64,000 bases of DNA from Altericroceibacterium spongiae (lineage in GTDB: Bacteria; Pseudomonadota; Alphaproteobacteria; Sphingomonadales; Sphingomonadaceae): NCBI RefSeq assembly GCF_003610805.1, contig NZ_RAPF01000001.1, positions 1 through 64,000 of the forward strand. The letters run 5' to 3'. How positions within the stretch are numbered: the first letter of the stretch is position 1; each line of letters starts with the position of its first letter. Shown piece after piece: positions 26,260-35,983 of the stretch. Under the pieces are notes generated by a model. It saw nothing but the letters and a program-made list of their open reading frames with translations, had not been told where the DNA came from and ran no database searches. The position numbers and the translations under genes were made by a program.

Positions 26260-28959
26260 ATGCAGCGCAGGTCCTTGGGGCGTAAGACGGTTTTTTCGTC
26301 TTTCCTGCTGGGTACAAGTGCTCTTTCCATGCTTGCTATGCCGGAAACGGTACAGGCGCAGGATGACAGCGAGTTCGAATTTGAAATGGCCGAGCCGGCA
26401 AAGCCGGGTGAAGGCGCAGATGACGGGGTCCCGGGCAATACGATCATCGTAACCGCTACGAAACGGCAACAGACTTTGCAGGATGTACCGGTTGCCGTGA
26501 CGGTGACCACAGCCGATACGCTCGAGCGTGCCCAGATCCGCGATTTGCGCGATCTGCAAAGCGTGGTGCCTTCACTGCGGGTCAAGCAGCTAAGCAGTTC
26601 GGCAAATGTCAATTTTCTCATTCGCGGTTTCGGCAATGGCGCGAACAATCCGGGTATCGAGCCTTCGGTCGGGGTGTTCGTCGATAATGTTTATCGGTCG
26701 CGCACCGCAGCGCAGATCACCGATTTGCCCGACGTTCAGCGGATCGAAGTTTTGCGCGGCCCGCAATCGACGCTGTTCGGCAAGAATGCCTCTGCCGGTG
26801 TGGTGTCCATTGTCACGAAGAAACCGCAATTCGATCTCACCGGATCGGCGGAACTGACCTATGGCAATTACGATCAGCGTATCGCCAAGGGCTATGTAAC
26901 AGGTCCGGTTACAGATAGTCTGGCGGTCAGCCTGGCCGGAGGTATCAATAAGCGCGACGGTTTCTATCGCGATCTCGGCACCGATACACGCAGTAATGAC
27001 CGGGACCGCTGGTTTGCCCGTGGGCAGGCGCTGTTCGATCCGGGCACGGGCCTGTCGGTCCGGCTGATTGCCGATTACGACAAGATCGACGAAACCTGCT
27101 GCGCAGTGTTCAGTCTGCGTGAGGGGCAGGCTGCACAGGCCATTCAGGCGCTGGGCGGCCGGACTAACGATATCGATGATCCGTTCCGTGACGATGTTAT
27201 TTATAATAACTATATCTCGACCAACGATATCGAAAATTACGGTGTTTCGGCGCAGGTCGATTATCAGCTCGGTCCGCTCACGCTGAGTTCGATCAGCGCT
27301 TACCGTCATACCGATTCAGTGACGGCGCAGGATTCGGACTTTACCAGCGCCGATCTGATCTATCCCAATGCGGGCAATCTGGATCTCGATACTTTCACGC
27401 AGGAATTTCGGGCATCGGCCAGTTTTGCCGATATTTTCAGCCTCCTGCTGGGCGGTTTCTATATTCATGAGAAGGTCGACCAGCATAACGATCTGCGATT
27501 CGGCTCGCAGTTCCGCGATTACGCCGATCTGATGATCGGCAGTGCATCGGGCGGTCTGTTGAGCACACCGTCGCTGGAAACGGCTTTCGGGCAGGCCGAC
27601 GGCACCAGTTATGCCGGGCAATTTTTCACCGAAGGCGAAGGTTTTGACGAAAACTATGCGCTGAAGAGCGATGCTTTCTCGATTTTCGGACAGGTCGATG
27701 TGCAGGTGGCCAGTGGTCTTACGCTGACGCTGGGCGGAAACTATACCAATGACAGCAAGCGTTTTTCGACCGATACGGTATCGAGCGATGTCTTCTCCGC
27801 CATCGATCTCGATGCGCCGCAATATGCCGCTTTCCGTCAGCAATTGCTGCTGGGCGGTGCCTTGCAGCAGGCCGGCATTAACCCTGCCGATCCGGCAGCG
27901 GTGGCCGCTTTCGCCGGCGATCCGGCAACCGCCGATACGTTTCAGGCCATGCAGGCTTATGCGGCAGGCAATGCCAATAATCCCGCGGCCAACCCGCTCG
28001 CTGCGCTGACTCCGCTCCAGCTCTTGCCGCCTTTCCTCAACATTCCCAATGCGGTGGAAGACGGCAAGACCGACGATGACAAATTCACCTATACTGTGCG
28101 TCTGGCCTATGATGTCGATCCGGCGCTCAATCTCTATGTGAGTTATGCAACCGGATTCAAGGCAAGTTCGATCAACCTGTCGCGGGATAGTCGGCCTTCG
28201 CCATCGAGCCGTGCGGCGCTGGCCGATGCCGGGCTGACACTGAACAATCTGACCTATGGCAGCCGCTATGCAGGGCCGGAAAATTCGCGCGTGATCGAAG
28301 GCGGGGCCAAGGCCGATCTCGGCTGGGCCTCGGGCAATCTGGCAGTCTTCCATCAGCAGATCAAAGGGTTCCAGTCCAACATTTTCACCGGTACGGGCTT
28401 TGCGCTGCTCAATGCGGGCAAGCAGAGCACATTCGGGGTGGAATTCGAAGGGCAGGTGACGCCGCTCGACCGGCTGACGCTCAATATGGGCGTGACCTAT
28501 CTCGATCCAACCTATGACAGCTTCCGGGATTCGGCCGTGGGTGATCTCAGCGGAGAACGGCCTGCCGGTATTCCCACATGGTCGATCATGCTGGGCGCGC
28601 AATATAGTCAACCGATCGGCAATGGTGTTATCACACCGCGCGTGTCTTATCTCTACCAGTCCGATACGCGGCTGGAAGACGGCTTTCCCAATTTCGTCGA
28701 GCGCGATGCGCAGGGCGATATCGTCGATAGCAGCGTGGCCCGGGCACTGGCTGCCGAGTATACCCGTGAGGTCAATGATCTGACGGCTTCGCTGGCTTAT
28801 GAAATGGATGCGGGCATTACTTTGTCCGTATGGGGACGGAACCTGCTGGATGACCGCAATTACAGTACGGTTTTCGATACGCCGGCCCAGCCGGGCGGCA
28901 TTTCCGGCTATCCCACCGATCCCAGAACATATGGTGCATCGGTTCGTTTCAGCTGGTGA
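26260..28959 (+). CDS. TonB-dependent outer membrane receptor (second)
   Basis: An 899-residue outer-membrane transporter with start ATG 26260 after GAGAGGGG. Signal peptide to about residue 34 (TVQAQ), TonB box region NTIIVTATKR at 60-69, plug segments LIRGFGNG and IEVLRGPQSTLFGKNAS, then a large barrel that ends in VRFSW with the expected aromatic terminus. A poly-Ala/Asn-rich loop (YAAGNANNPAANPLAALTP) sits near residue 580. It is a lone gene; no transporter or regulator partner adjoins it, so the substrate is unknown. Confidence 0.93.
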   Translation: MQRRSLGRKTVFSSFLLGTSALSMLAMPETVQAQDDSEFEFEMAEPAKPGEGADDGVPGNTIIVTATKRQQTLQDVPVAVTVTTADTLERAQIRDLRDLQSVVPSLRVKQLSSSANVNFLIRGFGNGANNPGIEPSVGVFVDNVYRSRTAAQITDLPDVQRIEVLRGPQSTLFGKNASAGVVSIVTKKPQFDLTGSAELTYGNYDQRIAKGYVTGPVTDSLAVSLAGGINKRDGFYRDLGTDTRSNDRDRWFARGQALFDPGTGLSVRLIADYDKIDETCCAVFSLREGQAAQAIQALGGRTNDIDDPFRDDVIYNNYISTNDIENYGVSAQVDYQLGPLTLSSISAYRHTDSVTAQDSDFTSADLIYPNAGNLDLDTFTQEFRASASFADIFSLLLGGFYIHEKVDQHNDLRFGSQFRDYADLMIGSASGGLLSTPSLETAFGQADGTSYAGQFFTEGEGFDENYALKSDAFSIFGQVDVQVASGLTLTLGGNYTNDSKRFSTDTVSSDVFSAIDLDAPQYAAFRQQLLLGGALQQAGINPADPAAVAAFAGDPATADTFQAMQAYAAGNANNPAANPLAALTPLQLLPPFLNIPNAVEDGKTDDDKFTYTVRLAYDVDPALNLYVSYATGFKASSINLSRDSRPSPSSRAALADAGLTLNNLTYGSRYAGPENSRVIEGGAKADLGWASGNLAVFHQQIKGFQSNIFTGTGFALLNAGKQSTFGVEFEGQVTPLDRLTLNMGVTYLDPTYDSFRDSAVGDLSGERPAGIPTWSIMLGAQYSQPIGNGVITPRVSYLYQSDTRLEDGFPNFVERDAQGDIVDSSVARALAAEYTREVNDLTASLAYEMDAGITLSVWGRNLLDDRNYSTVFDTPAQPGGISGYPTDPRTYGASVRFSW

Positions 28960-29041
28960 TGAATTTGTTACCCATCTTTACTTTTTCCTGAAACATTGCC
29001 GATTTGGAACGGGATCGGCTTTGAATAGAGGAAAGAATTTT

Positions 29042-29494
29042 ATGAACTGGATGATTTTGCCGTTTAAACGTTACGCCGAATTCTCGGGGCGTTCGCGGCG
29101 CAAGGAATACTGGATGTTCGCATTGCTCAACATCATTGTGACAATGGTATTGATGATTGCGGCCTTTTCCGGCCTTCCCGCCATCAATCCGAACGATCCA
29201 ATGGCTCTGGCCAGCGCTTTCGGTGCACTGTTCACTGGCCTGTTCGGCATGTTGCTGGGGATCTGGATTTTGGCGGTCATCATTCCCAGCCTTGCTGTAA
29301 CGGTGCGCCGCTTTCACGACCGGGACATGTCCGGCTGGTGGTATCTCGGTTTCGTTGTGGCCGGCCTCATTCCTTATATCGGTTTCATCGCGTCTATTGC
29401 GTTGATTGTGCTGATGGCTTTGCCCGGTACCAATGGGCCCAACCGCTTCGGCGCGGACCCGAAGAATCCGTCTAACGCGGACGTCTTCGCCTGA
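29042..29494 (+). CDS. DUF805 membrane protein
   Basis: A 150-residue inner-membrane protein with three to four transmembrane helices. The N-terminal WMILPFKRYAEFSGRSRRKEYW and the central VRRFHDRDMSGWWYL are the two signatures of DUF805. It is common and of unknown function. The ATG at 29042 is preceded by AGGAAAG. It ends at a strong terminator. Confidence 0.9.
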   Translation: MNWMILPFKRYAEFSGRSRRKEYWMFALLNIIVTMVLMIAAFSGLPAINPNDPMALASAFGALFTGLFGMLLGIWILAVIIPSLAVTVRRFHDRDMSGWWYLGFVVAGLIPYIGFIASIALIVLMALPGTNGPNRFGADPKNPSNADVFA

Positions 29495-29559
29495 TTGAAG
29501 GCCCGTCCTGAAACCCGATAAAGGGCCTGAAACAGGATAAAAGCTGATCTTGAGGGAAG

Positions 29560-29589
29560 GGGGGAGTGCCGTTGCGCTCCCCCTTTTTT
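29560..29589 (+). terminator. Rho-independent terminator after the DUF805 gene
   Basis: GGGGGAG and CTCCCCC pair around a ten-base loop and are followed by six T. It overlaps the stop codon end of the convergent ybbP-like gene by two bases. Confidence 0.85.
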
Positions 29590-32113
29590 ATAAGCTGCGC
29601 AGGGCCTGAGCGGGCTTGCTCCGCAAAAGGGGCAGGGATGTGCCCAGAGCAAAGGCGAGCACAAGCGCTACACCGCTTCCCAGAACGGCCAGCACACGCG
29701 GCCAGTCCGGCAGCCAGTCGAATCCGAAAAGCTGTGTGATAACGAGCCAGCCCATCGCACTGCCAAGGGCCAGCGCCACCAGCCCCAGAATAACCGCCAG
29801 CAGGCCGAATTCGGTGAGCTGCATCAGGATAAGCTGTCGGCGGCTCGCTCCCAATACGCGCAGAATCACCGTGTCATAGCGCCGCGCCGCACGCGCGGCG
29901 GCGAGCGCGCCGAGCAGCACGGCAATGCCGGCCAGCACAGCCACCGAGGCGGCAGCGAGAATAGCCATACCCACCTGATCGAGAATGGTCCGCGCTTCTT
30001 CCAGCAACGGCCCGACCTCGATTACTGAACTGGCCGGAAAAGCGGCGACCAGTTTGCGTAATAGCGGGCCGCTATCATGCGTTTCCTCCGGCGGAAAGTC
30101 GAGCGTGGCAGCCAGATTATGCGGGGCATCTTCCAATGCATTGGGGGAAAAGACGAAGACGTTGTTGAAGCCCATGCTTTCCCAGTCGATCCGCCGGAAA
30201 TTGGCAATACGCGCCTGTCTTTCGGTGCCGAGCAGGCTGTAGCGGATGATATCGCCCGGCTTCAGGTCGAGAATTCCGGCCAGTTCTTCATCCACCGATA
30301 CAAGTGGCTCGCCCGCATAGTTTTCCGGCCACCACTTGCCTTCGGTCAGCACATTGCCGGGGGGGATATCTGCGGAATAGGTCAGGCCGCGTTCCCCGCG
30401 CAGCGCCCATGCACCTTCGGGCAATTCTTCCAGCTCGCTGACCAGCGTTGGATGGCTTTCCGGGCCATAAGCAAGAATTGCTCCACGCAGCGTCGGCACT
30501 GTGCGGATCGTTGTGCCGGGAACTTCGCTTTCGACCATTTGGGTCAGCTCCGCCACTTTATCGCGCGGCAGGTCGAGCATGAAATAATCGGGAGCCTGAG
30601 CAGGAACAGTGCGGGCGATATTGGCGTCGAGACTGGTTTGCACCGCGGCCAGCAGCACGAAAGCGGACAGGCCGAAACCCAGCGCCGTCACCAGCGCAGG
30701 CGTGGATGCACCGGGGCGATGGATATTGGCGAGCGCGGCGCGCAGGACCGGGCTTTTCGGGCGCGGCAGACGGGCTGCAAGCGAGCGAATGGCGCGACCC
30801 AGCACAGCCAGAAGGCCGAGCAGAGCGGCGGCACCCAGTAGAAATCCGCCGCTTAGAAGCATTTGCGGGCTGCCTATCAGCGCCAGTGCCACGATTCCGG
30901 CGAGGCCGAAAGCTACGGGTATTATAGCGGGGCGCCATGCGCGGGTGAGTGGCGCGACACGTTCTCGCATCAGTGCCATGGCCGGATAATGGCGGGCGCG
31001 CAAAATCGGAGGGGCAGCAAAAATCAGAGCGACCAGCATACCGAAAGCTGCCGCTCGCAGCAGTGCGACGGGATCGAACAGCAGGCCGCTTTTCACCGGC
31101 AGTACTGCGCTGAGCGCTTGAGTCAGCAAGGGCGTGACGAGCATTCCGGCAATGAGCCCGATCACTGCACCTGTCAGAGCGGCTACGCCGACCTGCAAGG
31201 CATAGATCCGCGCGATATCGCGGCTGGTTGCGCCGAGAATTTTCAGCGTGGCGATCGAGCTGCGGCGCGCTTCGAGGTAAGAGGATACCCCACCGCCAAT
31301 GCCGATCCCGGCAATCACCAGCGCGGCCAGCCCTACCAGTGTGAGAAATTCGCCCATCTGACTGACAAAGCGCTCGGCACCGGGCGAGGCGCGGTCGCTG
31401 GTTTTGAATTCCAGCCCTTCATTGGCAAAGCGCTGTGCGGCATTCTCCTGCAGGGCCTGTGCCGAAGTGCCATCTTCGATTCGAAGGCGCGTTTTCGTTT
31501 CGTAAAAAGCGCCCGGCGCGGTCAGCCCTGCCGCCTCGGGCGTGTCGATGGAGACGATCATGGTCGGCCCCAGACTGAAGCCTTCGCTTAGCCGGTCGGG
31601 CTCGCTGCCGATGATTCCGCCGACGGTCAAGCTGACGCTTCCGACCTTTAGTCTGTCACCTGTGGTCAGATTCAGCCGCTCTGAGGTATCTTTAGAGAGC
31701 CATGTGGTTCCGCTGGGCGGTGCCGCTGCTTCTCTGCCGTCCTGAAGTATGAAAACCCCGTAAAGAGGCCAGTTTCGGTCGACCGCTTTCATTTCGACCG
31801 GCGCAGCAAGGTCCCCGGCAGTGACCATGGCAGGAATACGAAAGCCTCGCGAAACCGTACCGTGGCGTTCGAGAAATGCGATTTCCGCCTCGCGTAAAGG
31901 TCGCTGCCATACTTCGACCTGAAGGTCTCCGCCGAGAATTTCCTGCCCCTGAGAAACCAGCTCGCTGCGGATCGCACCGGTCAGCGAACCAATCGCCGCC
32001 AGCGCGCCGACACCCAGCAGCAGACAGACGAGCAGCAGACGCAATCCCCGGAAACGGCGATGCAGATCGCGTCGGGCAATGCGCCATGCCGCAGTCCAGT
32101 TCAGCCCGTTCAT
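29588..32113 (-). CDS. ybbP: ABC transporter permease, YbbP/FtsX-like
   Basis: An 841-residue permease with two FtsX-type modules: an N-terminal helix, a large periplasmic domain, and groups of three helices around 255-400 and 700-830, with an extra pair of helices in the middle. The ATG at 32113 (MNGLNWTAAWRIARRDL) lies 13 bases after the ybbA-like stop. Such permeases work as mechanotransmission or lipoprotein/envelope complexes rather than importers. It forms a unit with the ATPase upstream and the divergent esterase gene, the conserved tesA-ybbA-ybbP arrangement. Confidence 0.9.
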   Translation of the reverse strand: MNGLNWTAAWRIARRDLHRRFRGLRLLLVCLLLGVGALAAIGSLTGAIRSELVSQGQEILGGDLQVEVWQRPLREAEIAFLERHGTVSRGFRIPAMVTAGDLAAPVEMKAVDRNWPLYGVFILQDGREAAAPPSGTTWLSKDTSERLNLTTGDRLKVGSVSLTVGGIIGSEPDRLSEGFSLGPTMIVSIDTPEAAGLTAPGAFYETKTRLRIEDGTSAQALQENAAQRFANEGLEFKTSDRASPGAERFVSQMGEFLTLVGLAALVIAGIGIGGGVSSYLEARRSSIATLKILGATSRDIARIYALQVGVAALTGAVIGLIAGMLVTPLLTQALSAVLPVKSGLLFDPVALLRAAAFGMLVALIFAAPPILRARHYPAMALMRERVAPLTRAWRPAIIPVAFGLAGIVALALIGSPQMLLSGGFLLGAAALLGLLAVLGRAIRSLAARLPRPKSPVLRAALANIHRPGASTPALVTALGFGLSAFVLLAAVQTSLDANIARTVPAQAPDYFMLDLPRDKVAELTQMVESEVPGTTIRTVPTLRGAILAYGPESHPTLVSELEELPEGAWALRGERGLTYSADIPPGNVLTEGKWWPENYAGEPLVSVDEELAGILDLKPGDIIRYSLLGTERQARIANFRRIDWESMGFNNVFVFSPNALEDAPHNLAATLDFPPEETHDSGPLLRKLVAAFPASSVIEVGPLLEEARTILDQVGMAILAAASVAVLAGIAVLLGALAAARAARRYDTVILRVLGASRRQLILMQLTEFGLLAVILGLVALALGSAMGWLVITQLFGFDWLPDWPRVLAVLGSGVALVLAFALGTSLPLLRSKPAQALRSL

Positions 32114-32126
32114 GAGGCTGGCGGGG

Positions 32127-32828
32127 TCATGCGACAGAACCATCGCTGGCAATCAGCCCGTCGGCCAGTGTGACGATCCGGTCGCATTGGGCTGCCAGCG
32201 CCGGGTCATGCGTGATAATTACCAGAGTGGCTCCGCTCGCTTTGCGCCGGGCGAAAAGAAGATCGACGATATCGTGCCCCGTCGCCGCATCGAGATTGCC
32301 GGTAGGCTCGTCCGCGAAGATCAGGGCGGGCTGCGGTGCGATGGCTCGGGCAATCGCCACACGCTGCTGCTCCCCGCCCGAAAGCTGCGCGGGATAGTGA
32401 TCGAGGCGATGGCCGAGCCCCACTGCGTCGAGTTCGTGCCCGGCCCGCTCCCACGCATCGGTTTCGCCCGCCAGTTCCAGCGGGGTGGCGACATTTTCGC
32501 GGGCGGACATGGTGGGAAGAAGGTGAAAGGCCTGCAGAACGATGCCGATCCGTCCGCGCCGGGCCTGTGCCAGTTCGTCTTCGCTGAGCGTGGAGAAGTC
32601 CTGTCCCGCCACATGCAGGCTTCCGCTGCTGGCGCGTTCCAGCCCCGACAGCACTGCCATGAGCGAGCTTTTTCCCGAGCCCGAAGGCCCGAGCAGCGCC
32701 AATATCTGGCCGTTCGGGACAGTCAGATCGATGCCCCGCAAAATCTCGACGGCGGCAGGGCCGTCTCCCAATGTCAGACGAAGGTCGCGTGCGATTATCG
32801 CACTTTGCGCATCAGAGGGCTTTGTCAC
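32127..32828 (-). CDS. ybbA: ABC transporter ATP-binding protein, YbbA/LolD-like
   Basis: A 233-residue ATPase. Walker A GPSGSGKSS, Q-loop in IVLQAFHLLPTMSARENV, signature LSGGEQQRVAIARA, Walker B ALIFADEPTGNLD, H-loop VIITHD. The MacB/LolD/YbbA group is indicated by the FHLLP and GNLD motifs. GTG at 32828 is preferred; a TTG at 32852 is possible. It partners the permease just downstream. Confidence 0.92.
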   Translation of the reverse strand: MTKPSDAQSAIIARDLRLTLGDGPAAVEILRGIDLTVPNGQILALLGPSGSGKSSLMAVLSGLERASSGSLHVAGQDFSTLSEDELAQARRGRIGIVLQAFHLLPTMSARENVATPLELAGETDAWERAGHELDAVGLGHRLDHYPAQLSGGEQQRVAIARAIAPQPALIFADEPTGNLDAATGHDIVDLLFARRKASGATLVIITHDPALAAQCDRIVTLADGLIASDGSVA

Positions 32829-32874
32829 ACAACCGGGATGGCATAGGGACAAAGCGAGAGCAAGGGAGCGTTAC

Positions 32875-33582
32875 ATGCGTTTTGGCACAGTTTCGGTTAT
32901 TCTTTCGGCCATCATGGCGCTGGCTCTGTCCGCCTGCGGCAGTGACGCACCACCATCGCCGCAACCGCGAGAGAATGTGGCCGATGAAAACACCGATCCG
33001 AGGCCGGTCATGGGTGAGGAGCGTGTCATTCTCGCTTTCGGAGACAGTCTGTTTGCCGGTTACGGGCTGAAAAAGGGCGAAAGCTATCCCGCCAAACTCG
33101 AAACCGCCTTGCGCGCCAAAGGCATCAACGCGCGCATTATTAATGCCGGTGTCTCTGGCGATACAACAGCGGCCGGGCTGCAGCGGATCAAATTCGTCCT
33201 CGACAGCCAGCCCGACAAGCCGGACCTTGCTCTGGTTGAACTGGGCGGGAACGATTTGCTTCGCGGCCTTTCGCCTGCTGAAGCTCGCGCCAATCTCGAT
33301 GGGATCATGGAGGAATTGCAGCGTCGCAAGATTCCCGTTTTGCTGATGGGTATGCGCGCACCGGCCAATCTGGGTGAGGCGTATCAACGCGAATTTGACG
33401 GCCTTTATCCCTATCTCGCCGAGCAATATGATGCCGGTCTGGTACCTTTTTTCCTTGAGGCGGTGGCCGATAAGCCTGAATTGATTCAGCAGGATCATGT
33501 CCATCCCACAGCGCGCGGTGTGGAGGAGATAGTCGGCGCTACCGCCGATGATGTGATCGCCGCCTTGCCGCCGGAAGACTAG
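32875..33582 (+). CDS. tesA: Arylesterase / multifunctional lysophospholipase TesA (SGNH hydrolase)
   Basis: A 235-residue exported SGNH hydrolase. A lipobox-like LSAC places a possible lipidated cysteine at 21. Block I is FGDSLFAGYG (catalytic Ser58), block II has VSGDTTAAG, block III ELGGNDLLRG, and block V DHVHP with the catalytic Asp and His. ATG at 32875 follows AAGGGAG. It cleaves acyl esters or thioesters in the periplasm or envelope. It is divergent from ybbA. Confidence 0.92.
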   Translation: MRFGTVSVILSAIMALALSACGSDAPPSPQPRENVADENTDPRPVMGEERVILAFGDSLFAGYGLKKGESYPAKLETALRAKGINARIINAGVSGDTTAAGLQRIKFVLDSQPDKPDLALVELGGNDLLRGLSPAEARANLDGIMEELQRRKIPVLLMGMRAPANLGEAYQREFDGLYPYLAEQYDAGLVPFFLEAVADKPELIQQDHVHPTARGVEEIVGATADDVIAALPPED

Positions 33583-33591
33583 CTTCGAATC

Positions 33592-34680
33592 TTAATCGAG
33601 CCGTTCCAGCCGGCCACCGTTCACACGCCAGGTTGCCGCTTCTCCTTCGATTTCGGAAAAGGGAGCCAGTTCGGTGCCGGTCAGCCAGATTTGCGACCCG
33701 CCATGGCGCAGCCTTTCGAACAGAGCAGCGCGGCGCACCGGATCGAGATGGGCAGCCACTTCGTCGAGCAACAGGAGGCTCGGACGGCCATTGGCGGCGA
33801 GCTCGGCATGGGCGAGCGTGATCGCCAGCAACATGGCCTTTTGCTCACCGGTTGAGGAATGGGCAGCAGGAACGCCTTTCCCGGCCATCGTCACTTCCAG
33901 CTCATCGCGATGCGGGCCGGTCAGAGTACGCTGCGCTGCGCGGTCTCGCGGCCTTTGCCGGGCCAGTTCGCGGACCAGAGCTTCCCGATCCATCGGTCCG
34001 CCGGGAAGATAGGCAAGGGCAGGGCGAGCGAAAGGCTGATCGGGCAACAGGGCGAGCGCTCTGGAAATCTGCGTAACCAGCCGGGCGCGACCCTGTGCCA
34101 GCGCGGCACCGGCTTCGGCAAGCTGCGCTTCCACCGCATCGAGCCAGGGCGGTTCGGGTTCGCGCTCGTCGGAGAGCAGGCGGTTGCGCTCGCGCAGAGC
34201 GGCTTCAAAGCGTGTGGCATAGCGCGCATGTGCGGGATCGATCCCTAGCGCCATGCGGTCCATATAGCGCCGCCGCGCGCCCGCACTGTCTGTGAAAAGC
34301 CCGTCCATCGCCGGGGTTAGCCAGCCGATGGAAAGCCATTCGCCCAGGCTAACGGCACTGCTATCGGCGCCATTGATCTGTACGATCCGGCGGCCGGGGC
34401 GCTGCGGATCGGTGCCGGTGCCCAGAACAACCGGATCGCCCTGATCCCCCGGATCGAGCGCGGCGCTGATTGCGAAACCGCCCGGCCCGTCCATTGCCGC
34501 CATGTCGGGAAGCTTCGCCCGCCGCAATCCGCGCCCCGGTGCGAAGAGCGACAGAGCTTCGAGCAGGTTGGTTTTGCCCGCGCCGTTCGGGCCGATCAGC
34601 AGGTTGAAATGCGCACTGCCATCGAGACGGCTCTCCCGATGATTGCGGAAAGTCGAAAGGGTGATCCGGTCCAGCGCCAT
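33592..34680 (-). CDS. recF: DNA replication/repair protein RecF
   Basis: A 362-residue SMC-like ATPase that loads RecA at gaps. It starts MALDRITLSTFRNHRESRLD, with Walker A GPNGAGKTN (30-38), signature region STGEQKAMLLAITLAHA, and Walker B LLLLDEVAAHLD. ATG at 34680 gives the standard length. It lies convergent with tesA, nine bases apart. No dnaN or gyrB is adjacent, as is common in alphaproteobacteria. Confidence 0.95.
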   Translation of the reverse strand: MALDRITLSTFRNHRESRLDGSAHFNLLIGPNGAGKTNLLEALSLFAPGRGLRRAKLPDMAAMDGPGGFAISAALDPGDQGDPVVLGTGTDPQRPGRRIVQINGADSSAVSLGEWLSIGWLTPAMDGLFTDSAGARRRYMDRMALGIDPAHARYATRFEAALRERNRLLSDEREPEPPWLDAVEAQLAEAGAALAQGRARLVTQISRALALLPDQPFARPALAYLPGGPMDREALVRELARQRPRDRAAQRTLTGPHRDELEVTMAGKGVPAAHSSTGEQKAMLLAITLAHAELAANGRPSLLLLDEVAAHLDPVRRAALFERLRHGGSQIWLTGTELAPFSEIEGEAATWRVNGGRLERLD

Positions 34681-34901
34681 GCGCTGCTGACCTAGAGAAG
34701 GAACCGGCGGCAAGCCATGAAAATCTTGAAAAACCGACAATTGGCAAAAATTCCCAAATATCGGTTTCAGGTAAAATGTCGTTATGAAGCCATTTTTGTC
34801 AAGTACCTGTTTTCGAAAAGAAATTCAATTTGGCACGGCTTATGCAATGAAGCTGGTATCGCGGCAATGTCGCCGCATTTTAACAAAATAGGGGATTTTA
34901 T

Positions 34902-35033
34902 ATGAACGCTTTTAACCTTTTCGCCCATCGCGCTCTCGCCGGTCTGGGCGCCGCTGCGATCACCGGCTTTCTTCTGGTAGCAAGCTTTTCAACCGCGCCG
35001 CAGGGGCAGCTGATTGCAGGGATCGTTGCATAA
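34902..35033 (+). CDS. Small membrane peptide upstream of the PspC gene, 43 residues
   Basis: The frame begins MNAFNLFAHRALAGLGAAA and contains a single hydrophobic helix. GGGGA lies just upstream of the ATG. Its stop overlaps the PspC-domain start (TAATG), so the two are translationally coupled. Family not recognised; it is likely a membrane partner of the PspC protein. Confidence 0.7.
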   Translation: MNAFNLFAHRALAGLGAAAITGFLLVASFSTAPQGQLIAGIVA

Positions 35034-35221
35034 TGACTCAGGAACCCGCCAAATTTCGTCTCAATAAAACCGATAGTAAATTGCTGGGAGTCTGCGCAGG
35101 GATTGCCGATTATCTCGGGATCGATCCGCTGATTGTTCGGCTGGTTTTCGCTATCGGCACAGTGGTGGGCTTCGGCAGTTTCATCGTGATCTATCTGCTA
35201 ATCGCTCTGCTGGCCAATTAA
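35033..35221 (+). CDS. PspC-domain protein
   Basis: A 62-residue protein that is essentially one PspC domain: FRLNKTDSKLLGVCAGIADYLG, followed by DPLIVRLVFA and a C-terminal transmembrane helix. PspC proteins sense envelope stress in the phage-shock response, but short stand-alone versions are of unknown role. It overlaps the upstream small gene by one base. Confidence 0.88.
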   Translation: MTQEPAKFRLNKTDSKLLGVCAGIADYLGIDPLIVRLVFAIGTVVGFGSFIVIYLLIALLAN

Positions 35222-35249
35222 GCGCTGGCCTGTCCAAGCGCCGCGACGG

Positions 35250-35969
35250 TCAGTCACTTTTCGCGAAGGGAGAGAAATCGGTGTCATCGTCGAAAATCTC
35301 TACCCCTTCGCGGCGCTTCAGAAAGCCGATCACGCAATAGGTGACCGGAGTCAGCACCACTTCCCAGCCGGTCTTGATAAGCCACTGCGATATTACGACC
35401 TGCATGAGCTGATCGGGCGGCCAGCCAGCCATTCCATAAAAGGCCAGCGGGTAGAAAATGATACTGTCCAGAGCCTGCCCCACCACGGTGGAGCCGATCG
35501 TGCGGGTCCACAGGGCCTTGCCCTGCGTGAGGATCTTCATGCGGGCCAGCACGTAGGAATTGGCAAATTCACCGGCCCAGAAAGCGGTGATGGAGGCCAG
35601 CACGATGCGCCAGCTATTGCCGAATACGAATTCATAGGATTCCTGCCCCGGCCAGCCCTTGGCAGGGGGCAGGGCTACGACGATATAGGCCATGAAAGCC
35701 ATGAAGATCAGCGCAGCAAAGCCCGTCCAGATCACGCGCCGGGCCCTGACATAGCCATAAACCTCGGTCAGTACGTCACCGATGATGTAGCCGATCGGGA
35801 AGAACAGCACACCTGCCCCGAAGGACCATTGCGTTCCGTCGGGCAGGGGGATGTAAGACGGTTTGGCCGCACCGATGATATTGGACAGCAGCAGAATGGT
35901 GACAAAGGCCGCCATCACATAATCGAAATAGCGGAAACGCGGTTCTTGTGTGTGATGATGCGATGCCAA
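35250..35969 (-). CDS. yhhQ: Queuosine precursor transporter (YhhQ/DUF165)
   Basis: An inner-membrane protein of about 239 residues with six helices, importing the queuosine precursor preQ0/preQ1. Family landmarks: LLLSNIIGAAK, GAGVLFFPIGYIIGDVLTEVYGY, FANSYVLARMK, and QALDSIIFYPLAF. There is no ATG near the expected start; a TTG at 35969 follows GAAAGGG and is preferred over the TTG at 35987. The start lies about 75 bases from the tRNA-Arg gene on the opposite strand, and the inserted element lies beyond that tRNA, so part of its original upstream region may have been moved away. Confidence 0.9.
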   Translation of the reverse strand: MASHHHTQEPRFRYFDYVMAAFVTILLLSNIIGAAKPSYIPLPDGTQWSFGAGVLFFPIGYIIGDVLTEVYGYVRARRVIWTGFAALIFMAFMAYIVVALPPAKGWPGQESYEFVFGNSWRIVLASITAFWAGEFANSYVLARMKILTQGKALWTRTIGSTVVGQALDSIIFYPLAFYGMAGWPPDQLMQVVISQWLIKTGWEVVLTPVTYCVIGFLKRREGVEIFDDDTDFSPFAKSD

Positions 35970-35983
35970 ATCGTGCCCTTTCG

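Noticed and set aside
27316-28611. 431-codon open frame opposite the second TonB-dependent receptor
   Set aside because: Shadow of the receptor gene; arginine/isoleucine-rich with no recognisable domain.
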